This document shows, in pieces, positions 16,487 to 26,314 of a DNA stretch of 64,000 nucleotides. Position 1 is the stretch's first letter, and every line of letters starts with the position of its first letter. Position numbers and translations under genes: made by a program. A model generated the notes under the pieces. The model had not been told where the DNA came from. It did no database searches and was given only the letters and a program-made list of their open reading frames with translations. This DNA is from Arsukibacterium sp. UBA5043 (lineage in GTDB: Bacteria > Pseudomonadota > Gammaproteobacteria > Enterobacterales > Alteromonadaceae), in contig DIBV01000006.1 in the NCBI GenBank assembly GCA_002415085.1, positions 1-64,000 on the forward strand. Direction: 5' to 3'.

Positions 16487-18592
16487 ATGCGTTTTTCTCC
16501 GACTTTAGTTACTTCAGCAGTATTTGCGGCGTTAGCTGCTTCTGGCTGTGTTTATGCCGATAATTCCTCCGCTGTTACTGCTATTGAGCGCATTACCGTG
16601 CAAGGCGATTTACGCCAGCAACACGTCGGCCAGCTGGCCGGCAGCATCACGGTTGTGACTGAACAGGATTTGCAGCGCCAGTCGGTGCAGCATCTTGACC
16701 AGCTACTTAATCAGTTCGCTAATGTTAACTTCAGTGCTGGCGCCTCCCGCGGGCGGTTTATTCAGGTGCGTGGTATTGGCGAGCGCAGTGAATTTGTTGA
16801 TACCATTAACCCCTCTGTTGGTATTCTGATTGATGGTATAGATTATTCAGGTCTTGGCATTAGTGGTATCAGCGATATTGCCCAGTTTGAGGTGTTCCGC
16901 GGCCCGGAAGCGACCCGCTTTGGTGCCAATGCGCTGGCCGGTATGCTGAACCTGACCACCCAGGGCCCTACAGAGACTGCCGAAGGTAAAGCCAGCCTGA
17001 CCATCGCTAACTACGACAGCTATCAGCTGGCTGGTCAGTTCAGTGATGCGCTGAACTCAAAATGGGGTTATAGCCTGTCGCTGGAGCAGCAACAGTCGGA
17101 TGGCTTTATTGAAAACCGCTTTCTTAACCGCGATGATACCAACGATATTAACGAGTTTACCGGTCGTTTTAAGCTGGCTTTTCAGGCAACTGCCGATCTT
17201 AAACTGCAACTGGTCAGCCATGTTGTTGATCAGGATAACGGTTACGATGCGTTTTCGCTGGACCGCGACCGGACAACCCTGTCGGACGAGCCCGGTCAGG
17301 ACGAGCTGCGCAGTACGGCGCTGGCCCTGCAGGCTGATTACAGCGGCTTAACTTTTGCCAGATTACATGGCCAGCTTAGCTGGTTAGACGCTGATATGGA
17401 CTATGGCTTTGATGAAGACTGGAGCTATGTCGGGCTGCACCCGGATGAATATTCAACCTCCGATCGTTATTTACGCGATCGCGAACAATTAACCCTGGAT
17501 TACCGGCTGGTTTCTACCGATGCCGGTCGGCTTGGCGAAAGTGACTGGGTGCTCGGTGTGTATGCGGCCAGTAAAGAGTTTGCTTTAACCCGGCAGTTCT
17601 GGAACTGGGATTTATGGCAAGCCGACACCTTTGCCAGCGAGCTTAGTCGCAGTAATCTGGCGTTATACTCTGAACTTAATACACCGCTAAGTGAGCGGCT
17701 GAGCCTGGTATCGGGTCTGCGGCTGGAGCGCTATGAAGATGAATATGCTGACAGCAGTGCTAATTACATCACTAACAATGACACCATGTGGGGCGCCAAG
17801 CTGAGCCTGAACTATCAGGCAAGCCCGCAGGCGCTGATTTATCTGCTGGCATCACGTGGTTATAAAGCGGGTGGCGTAAATGGTGATGCGCTGGCCAAAG
17901 CCGCCGATGACAGCCTGAGCGAGTTGCTGACTAAAGCCAGCTTTGTGCCGGAAACCCTGTATAACGCCGAATTCGGGGTAAAAGGCACGGCATTGGATCA
18001 AAGCCTGGTAACCCGGGTTGCTGCATTTTATATGTGGCGCGAGGATATGCAGGTTAAAGGCTGGCTGAACCCGGACAGCGGTCCACAATTTGCCGGTTTT
18101 ATTGATAACGCCGGCAGTGGCCGTAATTACGGTATTGAAATTGAAAACCGGCTGCAACTGCATCCGCAACTGGCACTGATGATAAACGCCAGCTGGTTGA
18201 AAACCAAATTGGGTAATTACGTGACTATTGATGGCGACGATTTCAGTGGCCGGGAGCAGGCGCAGGCACCACGATTTAGTTACAGTGTGGCTGCTGACTG
18301 GTATCTGAGTGATACCGTTACGTTTAATGTCGGACTACAGGGTAAAGACAGTTATTATTATTCTGATGGTCACAATGCCCGTTCCAGCCGCTACGAGTTG
18401 TTAAACCTGCGGTTAAGTTACCAGCTACAGCAGTGGCAACTGACAGTGTGGAGCCGCAATGCGCTAGATCAGGATGTCGGCATTCGGGGGTTTTATTTTG
18501 GCAACGACCCACGTGATGGCTATGAGCCCCATGTGTACGAGCAGTTTGCTGAACCACGCCGGGTAGGGCTTAGTGCCAGCTATCAATTTTAA
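16487..18592 (+). CDS. TonB-dependent receptor, predicted thiamine transporter
   Basis: This is a 701-aa outer membrane receptor with a signal peptide (about 1-24). The plug domain (about 40-150) includes QHLDQLLNQFANVNFSAG and the VFRGPEATRFGANALAGMLN motif. The C-terminal 22-strand barrel ends with the aromatic Phe of SASYQF. It lies directly behind a TPP riboswitch and is the first gene of the thiamine operon. It therefore probably imports thiamine or a phosphorylated form, like receptors described for riboswitch-linked pnuT operons. ATG 16487 is favoured because a clean signal peptide starts there; an in-frame ATG at 16469 is possible. Confidence 0.9.
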   Translation: MRFSPTLVTSAVFAALAASGCVYADNSSAVTAIERITVQGDLRQQHVGQLAGSITVVTEQDLQRQSVQHLDQLLNQFANVNFSAGASRGRFIQVRGIGERSEFVDTINPSVGILIDGIDYSGLGISGISDIAQFEVFRGPEATRFGANALAGMLNLTTQGPTETAEGKASLTIANYDSYQLAGQFSDALNSKWGYSLSLEQQQSDGFIENRFLNRDDTNDINEFTGRFKLAFQATADLKLQLVSHVVDQDNGYDAFSLDRDRTTLSDEPGQDELRSTALALQADYSGLTFARLHGQLSWLDADMDYGFDEDWSYVGLHPDEYSTSDRYLRDREQLTLDYRLVSTDAGRLGESDWVLGVYAASKEFALTRQFWNWDLWQADTFASELSRSNLALYSELNTPLSERLSLVSGLRLERYEDEYADSSANYITNNDTMWGAKLSLNYQASPQALIYLLASRGYKAGGVNGDALAKAADDSLSELLTKASFVPETLYNAEFGVKGTALDQSLVTRVAAFYMWREDMQVKGWLNPDSGPQFAGFIDNAGSGRNYGIEIENRLQLHPQLALMINASWLKTKLGNYVTIDGDDFSGREQAQAPRFSYSVAADWYLSDTVTFNVGLQGKDSYYYSDGHNARSSRYELLNLRLSYQLQQWQLTVWSRNALDQDVGIRGFYFGNDPRDGYEPHVYEQFAEPRRVGLSASYQF

Positions 18593-18619
18593 CTTTACGA
18601 CGACATAACCGGAGTTGTG

Positions 18620-18868
18620 ATGAAATTATCTGTAGAAATCAGTAAATACCCTTTGGCAGAGGACTATATCGGGCCCATTAAAGGTTTTATCGAGCAGCTT
18701 AATCAATACCCGGATATAAGGGTAATCACCAATACCATGAGCACCCAGCTGTTTGGCGATTATGATCAGGTGATGCAGGCCCTGCAAGACTGTATCAAGG
18801 CGTCTTTCGCCCAGTACGGTAAGGTGGTATTTGTTTGTAAATTTATTCATGGTGATCTGCAGCCATGA
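18620..18868 (+). CDS. Thiamine-binding protein (MTH1187/YkoF-like)
   Basis: The 82-aa protein belongs to the small ferredoxin-fold thiamine-binding family (DUF77 type). MKLSVEISKYPL, the NTMSTQLFGDY segment and the YGKVVFVCKFIHGDL end are typical. Such proteins bind free thiamine in the cytoplasm. The start at 18620 is the ATG of a GTG-ATG pair, with CCGGAG upstream. It follows the receptor gene by 27 bp and overlaps pnuT by four bases, so it belongs to the riboswitch operon. Confidence 0.85.
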   Translation: MKLSVEISKYPLAEDYIGPIKGFIEQLNQYPDIRVITNTMSTQLFGDYDQVMQALQDCIKASFAQYGKVVFVCKFIHGDLQP

Positions 18869-19494
18869 TGCACTGGCTTAGTAATGCATTGGATCAATGG
18901 CAGTTGATGCATAGCCTGGAGCTGCTGGCAACCTTACTGGCACTGGCCTACGTGATACTGGCCTTACGTCAGAGTCTCTGGTGCTGGCCGGCGGCATTAT
19001 TAAGCACCATTTTATTTACCCACATTATGTGGGATTCTGCTTTATTATCAGACGCCTTGTTGCAATTGTATTATGCGGCAATGGCCCTGTATGGCTGGTG
19101 GCGCTGGCAACAGCTGAAACAGCAGCACAAAGGACAGAATACGGTATCAGAATGGCCCTGGCGCCGGCACATGCAGTTAATTCTGATAACGGCGCTTGCT
19201 GGTGTGCTGCTGGGCTATGTGATGGCAAACTTCACCCGCGCTGATTTTGCTTATCTTGATGCTCAAACCACCGTGTTCAGTGTCATGGCAACCTGGCTGG
19301 TCGCACGTAAACTAGTCTCGAACTGGCTATACTGGGTGGTGATTGATGCGGTATCCATTTACGTTTATGCACAAAAACATCTGTATTTTCTGACCCTGTT
19401 GTTTATGCTGTATACCATTATTGCATTAGCGGGATATTTTATATGGCGGGCGAATTATCAGCAGCAACCGCAACTGGCGACGTCGGCCAGATAA
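18865..19494 (+). CDS. pnuT: Thiamine transporter PnuT
   Basis: PnuT is the thiamine-specific branch of the PnuC family and carries thiamine across the inner membrane by facilitated diffusion. The 209-aa protein has about seven membrane helices and the family WPAALLSTILF and LQLYYAAMALYGWWRW motifs. The name rests on the riboswitch and neighbours; sequence alone does not separate it from nicotinamide riboside PnuC proteins. It overlaps the preceding gene by four bases and the following kinase gene by about 50 bases. Confidence 0.9.
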   Translation: MMHWLSNALDQWQLMHSLELLATLLALAYVILALRQSLWCWPAALLSTILFTHIMWDSALLSDALLQLYYAAMALYGWWRWQQLKQQHKGQNTVSEWPWRRHMQLILITALAGVLLGYVMANFTRADFAYLDAQTTVFSVMATWLVARKLVSNWLYWVVIDAVSIYVYAQKHLYFLTLLFMLYTIIALAGYFIWRANYQQQPQLATSAR

Positions 19495-20342
19495 CCGCAT
19501 TATGCCGGCATCTGGAATTTTTTGCAGCACATCCGGCACTTGCCGTTACCCCGCTTTCTAATGGCGAGCTAAATCTTAATTACCGGGTAGAAACCAGCCG
19601 AGGCGTGTACGCCGTGCGACGTTACCCGCCAAGCAGCAGCGGAGTTTGCCGCCAGCAAGAGCTGCGTTGTCAGCATGCGGCTGCAGTGGCCGGTATTGCC
19701 CCGGCGCCACTTTGCTTGAATAACCATTTACAGGTGTTGATCAGCGAGTTTATTCAGGGCGGTGCTTGCTTTGCGGTTACCGAGCGAACGATTCCGATAC
19801 TGGCATGCACCCTGGTAAAACTGCATCAGCTTGGTGCCCGAACTGCAGTGTTGCACCCGGTAAACTATCTGCAGCAGTTAGCAAAGCAGACCGGACAGGC
19901 ATTTGTCAGCGCCGACGCGCGATTATTTGCCCGATTACTGGCAACAGCAGAATATTATCAGACCTTGCCAATTGATACTGTGCTGTGTCATCTGGATTTG
20001 CATGGCGGCAATATGTTGTGGACAGATCAGAAATTATGGTTGCTGGATTTTGAGTACGCACAGTCGGCTGATAGCTGTCTGGATTTAGCCGCCGTCTCGC
20101 TGAATTTTCAGTTGTCTGCTGAATCAGAGCAACAGTTGCTCTCGGCATACCGGAAACAACGTGCTCATGGCGCTGGAACAGAAACTGAATTTTCGGCCAA
20201 ACTGGCGCTGGCAAAAATCATTTTTAGCGGATTTTGCTGGTTATGGTATCTGAGCCTGCAACAAAAACTGACTTCGGGCCAGCAGCAGGCTCAATATTGG
20301 CAGCAGCAGCTTGCTGAGCAACTGGCGCTACAAACCTCCTAA
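19443..20342 (+). CDS. Predicted thiamine kinase (APH/choline kinase fold)
   Basis: The 299-aa protein has an aminoglycoside-phosphotransferase fold. An N-lobe (about 25-100) contains NGELNLNYRVETSRGVYAVRR. The catalytic loop is CHLDLHGGNML and the metal-binding Asp is in LLDFEY. In this riboswitch operon it most likely phosphorylates thiamine imported by PnuT, trapping it in the cell. The reading frame overlaps the end of pnuT by 52 bases, which implies translational coupling or a later start. The 3' end overlaps the convergent small HTH gene by 15 bases. An assignment to another small-molecule substrate cannot be excluded. Confidence 0.85.
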   Translation: MAGELSAATATGDVGQITALCRHLEFFAAHPALAVTPLSNGELNLNYRVETSRGVYAVRRYPPSSSGVCRQQELRCQHAAAVAGIAPAPLCLNNHLQVLISEFIQGGACFAVTERTIPILACTLVKLHQLGARTAVLHPVNYLQQLAKQTGQAFVSADARLFARLLATAEYYQTLPIDTVLCHLDLHGGNMLWTDQKLWLLDFEYAQSADSCLDLAAVSLNFQLSAESEQQLLSAYRKQRAHGAGTETEFSAKLALAKIIFSGFCWLWYLSLQQKLTSGQQQAQYWQQQLAEQLALQTS

Positions 20343-20510
20343 GCGTTCGGCCAATACTTTATAGCGCTTTACATCGTCCTCGTTAAATAATGGCTTGCCA
20401 CTGTCGTCTTGTTCAGTGGCTACCAGCAGATTTTCTCTGGCTAACCGTTCTACCCGAATATCCGGGATCCCAAGGAACTCAGCAACCTGTTGTACCGACA
20501 TGAGTGACAT
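20328..20510 (-). CDS. Small excisionase-like helix-turn-helix protein
   Basis: The 60-aa protein is a MerR/excisionase-type winged HTH: SVQQVAEFLGIPDIRVERLAREN followed by a beta-wing and DVKRYK. Such proteins bind DNA; here no recombinase is nearby, so the excisionase label describes the fold only. An AGGA site eight bases before the ATG supports the start. The internal Met at codon 4 is an alternative. It overlaps the 3' end of the thiamine kinase gene on the other strand. Its target is unknown. Confidence 0.7.
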   Translation of the reverse strand: MSLMSVQQVAEFLGIPDIRVERLARENLLVATEQDDSGKPLFNEDDVKRYKVLAERLGGL

Positions 20511-20836
20511 AGCTTTATCCTGATCAATGGTTAAGATACTAGTAATACCTTATTCATGGGCTTTTTTGAATTAAAAAAGCATAATTTTAAAAAAAAACTC
20601 AGCTGGATTTTCTCAGGCGGCTACACCGACTTTAATAGACATTCCGGCTACTTATCGGTATAAATATTGGTTAAATCCAATTACGTTTTGATTCGTCGCA
20701 GGCTGCTACCCCTAAAGTGATTCTGTGTTATTGCGGCTCTGTTCAGAATAACGTCAGACAGCCCCTGTGGCCTGCAGAGCACAATTCTGTAGATTAGTTT
20801 GAAATTTCGCCATTTTGTAAAGGAAGCAACGACGCT
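20511..20836. other. Divergent intergenic region upstream of the mrp operon
   Basis: The 326-bp region holds the promoters of the small HTH gene and the mrp operon. A perfect 8-bp hairpin, GCTTTTTT (20560-20567) and AAAAAAGC (20573-20580), may end transcription from the thiamine operon. An AAGGAAGC site precedes the mrpA start. No gene or conserved RNA was recognised. Confidence 0.45.
20560..20580. terminator. A/T-rich hairpin, possible terminator
   Basis: GCTTTTTT and AAAAAAGC pair perfectly around a GAATT loop, about 220 bp beyond the thiamine kinase stop codon. The stem is weak, so termination is uncertain. Confidence 0.3.
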
Positions 20837-23632
20837 ATGACATTGTTATGGATACTTTTACTTCCCCTGCTGGGTACGCTGGTGCCGGTATTAACGGCCA
20901 GCTGGCGGCGAAGTGCCTGTGCCACGGCGACGGCCATTCCTCCAGCGATAGCATTAATGCTGCTGTTCTACCACGGCAGTGCCATTTTTGCTGGCGAAAG
21001 TTTACGCTACACTCTGGGCTGGATACCACTGCTGGGGCTGGATGTCAGCCTCCGGCTGGATGGGCTGGCATTTCTGTTCAGTCTGTTAATTCTGGGTATT
21101 GGCTTACTGATCATCTTGTATGCGCGCTATTATCTGTCTGAACAAGATTCTATGCCGCGTTTCTACGCTTATCTGATGCTGTTCATGACCGCAATGATGG
21201 GCATTGTATTATCTAATAACGTATTGCAGCTCTGGTTGTTCTGGGAACTGACCAGTATCAGCTCTTTCCTGTTGATCAGTTATTGGTGGCATAAATCTGA
21301 AGCGCGGCGCGGCGCCCGAATGGCTCTGACGGTAACCGGGGCCGGGGGCTTGTGTTTACTGGCTGCCTTATTGTTGCTTGGCCAAATTACCGGCAGTTAC
21401 GATTTGGATGTTATTCTGGCCAGTGGTGCTGTTATTCAGCAACATGGCTGGTATCCGTTGGTTTTAGTGTTGTTTTTGCTGGGTTGCTTTACCAAATCAG
21501 CACAATTTCCGTTCCATTTCTGGTTACCCAATGCGATGGCCGCGCCAACCCCGGTAAGTGCTTACTTACACTCAGCTACTATGGTCAAAGCCGGTATTTT
21601 TTTGCTGGCGCGGTTTTACCCGGCAATGGCCGGTACGGAATTATGGTTTTTACTGGTTAGTATTACCGGTTTAACCACGTTGCTGGTCGGTGCCTATCTG
21701 GCACTATTTAAACATGACTTAAAAGGCTTGCTGGCCTATTCCACTATCAGCCATTTAGGATTAATTACCTTGTTGTTCGGCATGGGTACCGACTTAGCCG
21801 CTGTTGCCGGGGTATTTCATATTATTAATCATGCGACGTTTAAAGCGTCGCTGTTTATGGCTGCCGGCATTATTGACCATGAGTCAGGCTCGCGTGATAT
21901 GCGCAAATTAAACGGCCTGTGGCACTTTATGCCGATAACCGCTACGCTCGCCATGGTCGCGGCGGCGGCAATGGCAGGAGTACCCTTGCTCAACGGGTTT
22001 TTATCCAAAGAAATGTTTTTTGTCGAAACTCTGCAACAGCACCTGCTGGGTTCGTTGTCGTGGATTATTCCGGTACTGGCGACCGTAGCGGGTGTGTTTT
22101 CGGTGGCGTATTCAACCCGCTTTATCCATGATGTGTTTTTTAACGGTAAGCCAAAAGGCTTAACCAAAACCCCTCATGAGCCGCCCCGTTATATGCGAAT
22201 GCCGGTTGAAGTATTAGTGGTGCTTTGTATTCTGGTTGGCATAGCACCGGGGTACATTGTCGGTGATTTGCTTCATGCCGCATCCTCTGCAGTGCTGGGC
22301 GGGCCCGTCCCCGAGTACAGTCTGGCTATCTGGCATGGTTTTAATGTTGCCTTGCTGATGAGTGTAGTAGCGCTGGCGGGCGGTGCGCTGATATACATTA
22401 ACCGTAAACACTTATTTGATTTTCAGAATACGCTGCCAGGCTTAGATGCCATCAATACTTTTGAGCTGGCGATGAAAACGCTGGCAAAACGTTGCCAGCA
22501 AATATATGGCTGGCTGGACAATGGTTCATTGCAGCGTTATCTGGTGTTTTTATTAATCGCTGTTGTGGTGTTGGCAGGGCTGCCGCTGCTGGAGCTGGAC
22601 ACCCTGTTTGGTGGCCGCCCTGAACTACCGGTCGATGCCGTAAATGCAACCGGCGCGGCAATGTTGCTAATTACTGCCTTTGCGACTGTGGTATTTCACC
22701 GACAAAGGGTAGTGGCGTTACTGATGATTTCTGTGGTGGGGTTAATGGTATCAATTGCCTTTACCCGCTTTTCAGCTCCCGATTTGGCACTGACCCAGCT
22801 ATCAGTGGAAGTGGTTACCATTATTCTGTTAATGCTGGCTTTATTTTTCTTACCCCATAAAACACCGAAACAATCCAGCCCGACCCGGGTGATCCGGGAC
22901 ATCAGTCTGGCCAGTATGGTAGGGGTGGTTATAGGCAGTATCAGTTACGCCATTATGACCCGACCCTTTAATACGATTTCTGATTATTTCCTGACCAATG
23001 CCAAAACCGGCGGTGGCGGAACTAACGTGGTTAACGTTATTCTGGTCGATTTCCGGGGTTTTGATACCTTTGGTGAGATAGCTGTGTTGGGTATCGCTTC
23101 GCTGGGTATTTTTAAGTTGCTGACCCGGATCCCGGTATTTAAGCCCAGCAGCGATGGCGAAGGCAGACCATGGGCTCTGGAGCGTCATCCGGTATTACTG
23201 GCTACAGTATCCCAGAGTTTATTACCTCTGGCGTTAATGGTGTCAGTATTTATTTTCTTCCGGGGCCATAACTTACCCGGGGGGGGCTTTATTGCCGGTC
23301 TGATTACCGCGGTGGCGTTAATTCTGCAATATATCGCGCATGGTGTGGAATGGGTAAAAAGCAGAATGAATATTGAGTATCAGCGGGTGGTCGCGGTAGG
23401 ACTGATGATCGCCCTCTTCACCGGTGCAGCGAGCTGGCTGTTCAATAAACCATTTTTGACGTCATGGTTCGATTATTTTGATATTCCATTGCTGGGTAAA
23501 ATTGAACTGGCGAGTGCTATTGCGTTTGATGCCGGAGTATATGTGACGGTGGTGGGCTCCACCCTGCTAATTCTGGCCAGTCTGGGTAAGATGACCACCA
23601 GTCATCGTCCTGTTCATACGGAGACCATTTAA
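20837..23632 (+). CDS. mrpA: Mrp Na+/H+ antiporter subunit A, fused A-B form
   Basis: This 931-aa membrane protein is the largest subunit of the multisubunit Mrp (Mnh/Pha) cation/proton antiporter, related to NuoL/NuoM of complex I. The N-terminal NuoL-like part contains [19 protein letters not shown], the proton-channel [16 protein letters not shown] and [15 protein letters not shown]. After about residue 780 the sequence matches the separate MrpB subunit ([17 protein letters not shown]), so A and B are fused as in group 2 (Pha-type) systems. No separate mrpB gene is present. Its stop codon overlaps the mrpC start by one base. Confidence 0.95.
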   Translation: MTLLWILLLPLLGTLVPVLTASWRRSACATATAIPPAIALMLLFYHGSAIFAGESLRYTLGWIPLLGLDVSLRLDGLAFLFSLLILGIGLLIILYARYYLSEQDSMPRFYAYLMLFMTAMMGIVLSNNVLQLWLFWELTSISSFLLISYWWHKSEARRGARMALTVTGAGGLCLLAALLLLGQITGSYDLDVILASGAVIQQHGWYPLVLVLFLLGCFTKSAQFPFHFWLPNAMAAPTPVSAYLHSATMVKAGIFLLARFYPAMAGTELWFLLVSITGLTTLLVGAYLALFKHDLKGLLAYSTISHLGLITLLFGMGTDLAAVAGVFHIINHATFKASLFMAAGIIDHESGSRDMRKLNGLWHFMPITATLAMVAAAAMAGVPLLNGFLSKEMFFVETLQQHLLGSLSWIIPVLATVAGVFSVAYSTRFIHDVFFNGKPKGLTKTPHEPPRYMRMPVEVLVVLCILVGIAPGYIVGDLLHAASSAVLGGPVPEYSLAIWHGFNVALLMSVVALAGGALIYINRKHLFDFQNTLPGLDAINTFELAMKTLAKRCQQIYGWLDNGSLQRYLVFLLIAVVVLAGLPLLELDTLFGGRPELPVDAVNATGAAMLLITAFATVVFHRQRVVALLMISVVGLMVSIAFTRFSAPDLALTQLSVEVVTIILLMLALFFLPHKTPKQSSPTRVIRDISLASMVGVVIGSISYAIMTRPFNTISDYFLTNAKTGGGGTNVVNVILVDFRGFDTFGEIAVLGIASLGIFKLLTRIPVFKPSSDGEGRPWALERHPVLLATVSQSLLPLALMVSVFIFFRGHNLPGGGFIAGLITAVALILQYIAHGVEWVKSRMNIEYQRVVAVGLMIALFTGAASWLFNKPFLTSWFDYFDIPLLGKIELASAIAFDAGVYVTVVGSTLLILASLGKMTTSHRPVHTETI

Positions 23633-23985
23633 TGGAAAGCTTACTTGCAGGTTGTATTGGCTTCCTGACTGCCTGTGGCGTATTTTTGTTACTGCGTGGC
23701 CGCACCTTCCCAGTGGTTGTCGGCCTGACCATGCTGGCCTATGCCGTTAACTTATTTCTGTTTTCATCAGGCCGGTTAACCTTGCAGGGCGCAGCTGTGT
23801 TAGGCACAACAGACAACTATGCGGACCCCTTGCCGCAAGCCCTGGTACTCACCGCTATTGTAATTGGCTTTGCGATGACCGCTTATCTGGTGATCCTGGC
23901 AATACGGGCCCGGGCCGATTTAGGTAACGATCATGTTGATGGCAAATTGCCGGGCAATGAAAGTAGCCGCAAGGAGAGCCGTTAA
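23632..23985 (+). CDS. mrpC: Mrp antiporter subunit C
   Basis: The 117-aa NuoK-like subunit has three membrane helices (about 2-22, 28-48 and 67-90). Family segments include GLTMLAYAVNLFLF and DPLPQALVLTAIVIGFA. It is required in the assembled antiporter complex. Its start codon overlaps the mrpA stop, and its last base is shared with the mrpD start codon, so the three are translationally coupled. Confidence 0.95.
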   Translation: MESLLAGCIGFLTACGVFLLLRGRTFPVVVGLTMLAYAVNLFLFSSGRLTLQGAAVLGTTDNYADPLPQALVLTAIVIGFAMTAYLVILAIRARADLGNDHVDGKLPGNESSRKESR

Positions 23986-25508
23986 TGTCGCATCTGATCA
24001 TTGCGCCAATTCTGTTGCCGGTCTTTACCGCACTGCTGATTATGCTGCCCCCAATTCATTATTCGCCAATGCGTCGGCGCTGGGTCAGTATGATTTCTAC
24101 AGTTATCCTGCTGATCCTAACCGTGTGTCTGTTAGTCCAGACCCAAAACACTGGGGTATCGTTTTATGCCTTAGGTGCCTGGCAGCCTCCGTTTGGTATT
24201 ATCCTGGTCGCTGATATTTTCAGTGTCAGTATGGTGTGTTTAACCGCGGTGCTGGCGTTGGGTGCTATTTGTTATGGTAGTGCCGGCGAAGATGAGAGGG
24301 GCTCTTTTTTCCACCCTTTATTTCAGTTTCAGCTGATGGGGATTAATGGTGCCTTTTTAACCGGCGACTTGTTTAACCTGTTCGTATTTTTTGAAGTGTT
24401 GCTTATCGCTTCCTATGGTCTGCTGGTGCATGCCGGCGGTAAAAATAAAACCAAAGCTGCCGTTCACTATGTAGTGTTGAACCTGACAGGCTCGGCGGTA
24501 TTTCTGTTCTCGCTGGGTATTTTGTATGGCACTCTTGGTACCCTAAATATCGCCGATATGGCAGTACAGGTCGCAAAACTACCACCTGAGAACGTGATGC
24601 TGGTGAAGTCTGGTGGTTTGTTATTGTTAATCGTGTTTGCATTAAAAGCGGCGATTTTGCCCTTACAGTTCTGGTTACCGGCAACCTATTCTGCTGCGTC
24701 GCCGCCGGTCGCCGCACTTTTTGCGGTAATGACCAAAATAGGCACTTACGCTTTACTGCGGGTGTATACCACTATCTTTGGTGAGCAGGCCGGGCCGCTG
24801 GCCGGTATGGCTTCCGATTGGCTATGGCCATTGGGTCTGGCCACTATAATGCTAGGCGCGATTGGCGTATTAGCCAGCCAGGATTTCAGAAAACTGGTGG
24901 CTAATCTGGTGATTATATCGGTTGGTACTTTGGTTACTCTGGTGTCGCTGCAAAGCATCGCAGCCACTTCAGCGATTTTATTTTATACCGTCCACTCAAC
25001 CCTGGTGTGCGGCGCGTTATTTTTGCTGGCTGACGTGATTGGCGCCCAGCGAGGTAAAGCAGGTGACAGGTTAGTGCCGGGACGGCGCATGGCCCAGCCT
25101 GTATTGCTGGGGACAATGTTTATTATTGCCGCTATTGCGGTAGCTGGCTTACCGCCGCTGTCAGGCTTTGTTGGTAAACTGATGATCTTGCAAGCAGCAA
25201 GCTCGCCGTTGCAACAGATATTTCTCTGGTCAGTGATCTTACTCAGTAGTCTGATGGTGTTAATCGGCTTATCCCGCGCTGGCAGTATTTTGTTCTGGCG
25301 GGTCAGTGGCAATGAAGCCGGACCGGAGCGGGTATTACCTTTACAGACGTTTGCATTGGTCTGGTTGCTACTGGCCGCACCGTTGATGGTGGTATTTGCA
25401 GGTCCGCTTACTGAGCTAACGTTTGCGGCGGCCGAGCAGTTAAGAGATATTCAGCGTAGTATCGCTATTATACTGGGTGATACAGCGACATTCGGAGGTA
25501 CACCATGA
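23985..25508 (+). CDS. mrpD: Mrp antiporter subunit D
   Basis: This 507-aa NuoN/NuoM-like subunit has about 14 membrane helices. The proton-path segments LFNLFVFFEVLLIASYGLLV, ALKAAILPLQFWLPATYSAA and FAVMTKIGTYALLRVY carry the conserved Glu and Lys residues. With subunit A it forms the ion-translocating core. It overlaps mrpE by four bases. Confidence 0.95.
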   Translation: MSHLIIAPILLPVFTALLIMLPPIHYSPMRRRWVSMISTVILLILTVCLLVQTQNTGVSFYALGAWQPPFGIILVADIFSVSMVCLTAVLALGAICYGSAGEDERGSFFHPLFQFQLMGINGAFLTGDLFNLFVFFEVLLIASYGLLVHAGGKNKTKAAVHYVVLNLTGSAVFLFSLGILYGTLGTLNIADMAVQVAKLPPENVMLVKSGGLLLLIVFALKAAILPLQFWLPATYSAASPPVAALFAVMTKIGTYALLRVYTTIFGEQAGPLAGMASDWLWPLGLATIMLGAIGVLASQDFRKLVANLVIISVGTLVTLVSLQSIAATSAILFYTVHSTLVCGALFLLADVIGAQRGKAGDRLVPGRRMAQPVLLGTMFIIAAIAVAGLPPLSGFVGKLMILQAASSPLQQIFLWSVILLSSLMVLIGLSRAGSILFWRVSGNEAGPERVLPLQTFALVWLLLAAPLMVVFAGPLTELTFAAAEQLRDIQRSIAIILGDTATFGGTP

Positions 25509-26041
25509 GAGTTACGCCTCGTTATAGCTGGTTACCCACACCTTATCGCAGTCTTTTGCTACTGCTGGTGTGGCTATTATTAAACCAGAGTGTTGAATTA
25601 ATTCATTTGTTTTTTGGTACCATCCTGGCGCTGATTATTCCCTGGATTAGTGGTAAATTTCGTGATCCTCAGCCGTTGATTGAGCGGCCATTACTGGCAT
25701 TGCGTTATATTTTGCTGGTATTTGGCGACATCGTCACAGCCAATGCCCAGGTCGCCATCCTGATCCTGGGTCCGCAAAGCCGGCTAAATCCGGCATTTGT
25801 GAGAGTGCCACTGGATTTGCAGCACGATTTGCCTATTACCATTCTGGCAAGCACCGTTTCCATGACGCCGGGGACCGTTAGCGCCGACGTGTATCCGTGC
25901 CATGATACTCAGCCTGGTGACGCTGAGATTACGCAGCGCTGGTTATTAATTCATGTGTTAAATTTAGAGGACGAAGCGGATTTAATCGCGACGATTAAGA
26001 GCCGTTATGAAGCACCGCTAAAGGAGATATTTCAATGTTAG
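25505..26041 (+). CDS. mrpE: Mrp antiporter subunit E
   Basis: The 178-aa MnhE-type subunit has two or three N-terminal membrane helices and a cytosolic C-terminal domain with the family segments LASTVSMTPGTVSADV and LIHVLNLED. It overlaps mrpD by four bases and mrpF by seven. It contributes to complex assembly rather than to ion transfer directly. Confidence 0.95.
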   Translation: MRVTPRYSWLPTPYRSLLLLLVWLLLNQSVELIHLFFGTILALIIPWISGKFRDPQPLIERPLLALRYILLVFGDIVTANAQVAILILGPQSRLNPAFVRVPLDLQHDLPITILASTVSMTPGTVSADVYPCHDTQPGDAEITQRWLLIHVLNLEDEADLIATIKSRYEAPLKEIFQC

Positions 26042-26304
26042 AACAGGTTATATTTCTGGTGTTTGGCATGATTAGCCTGGCGTTATTGCTCAATCTCTGG
26101 CGTTTGCTGATAGGCCCGAGTATCCCAGACCGTATTCTGGCGCTCGATACCATGTTTATAAACAGTATCGCATTGATTATCCTATATGGCCTGTTAATGG
26201 GCTCGCCGCTATATTTTGAAGCTGCCTTGCTTATCGCCATGTTAGGCTTTGTCAGCACAGTAGCAGTATGTAAATTTCTGCTGCGCGGCGATATTATCGA
26301 ATAG
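26035..26304 (+). CDS. mrpF: Mrp antiporter subunit F
   Basis: This 89-aa hydrophobic subunit has three membrane helices and the RLLIGPSIPDRILALDTM motif typical of MrpF/PhaF. It overlaps mrpE by seven bases and lies 10 bp before mrpG. Confidence 0.95.
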   Translation: MLEQVIFLVFGMISLALLLNLWRLLIGPSIPDRILALDTMFINSIALIILYGLLMGSPLYFEAALLIAMLGFVSTVAVCKFLLRGDIIE

Positions 26305-26314
26305 GAGCGACATT

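Noticed and set aside
20328-20510. Possibility that the excisionase-fold protein marks a mobile element
   Set aside because: No integrase, repeats or composition shift is seen around it; neighbours are core operons.
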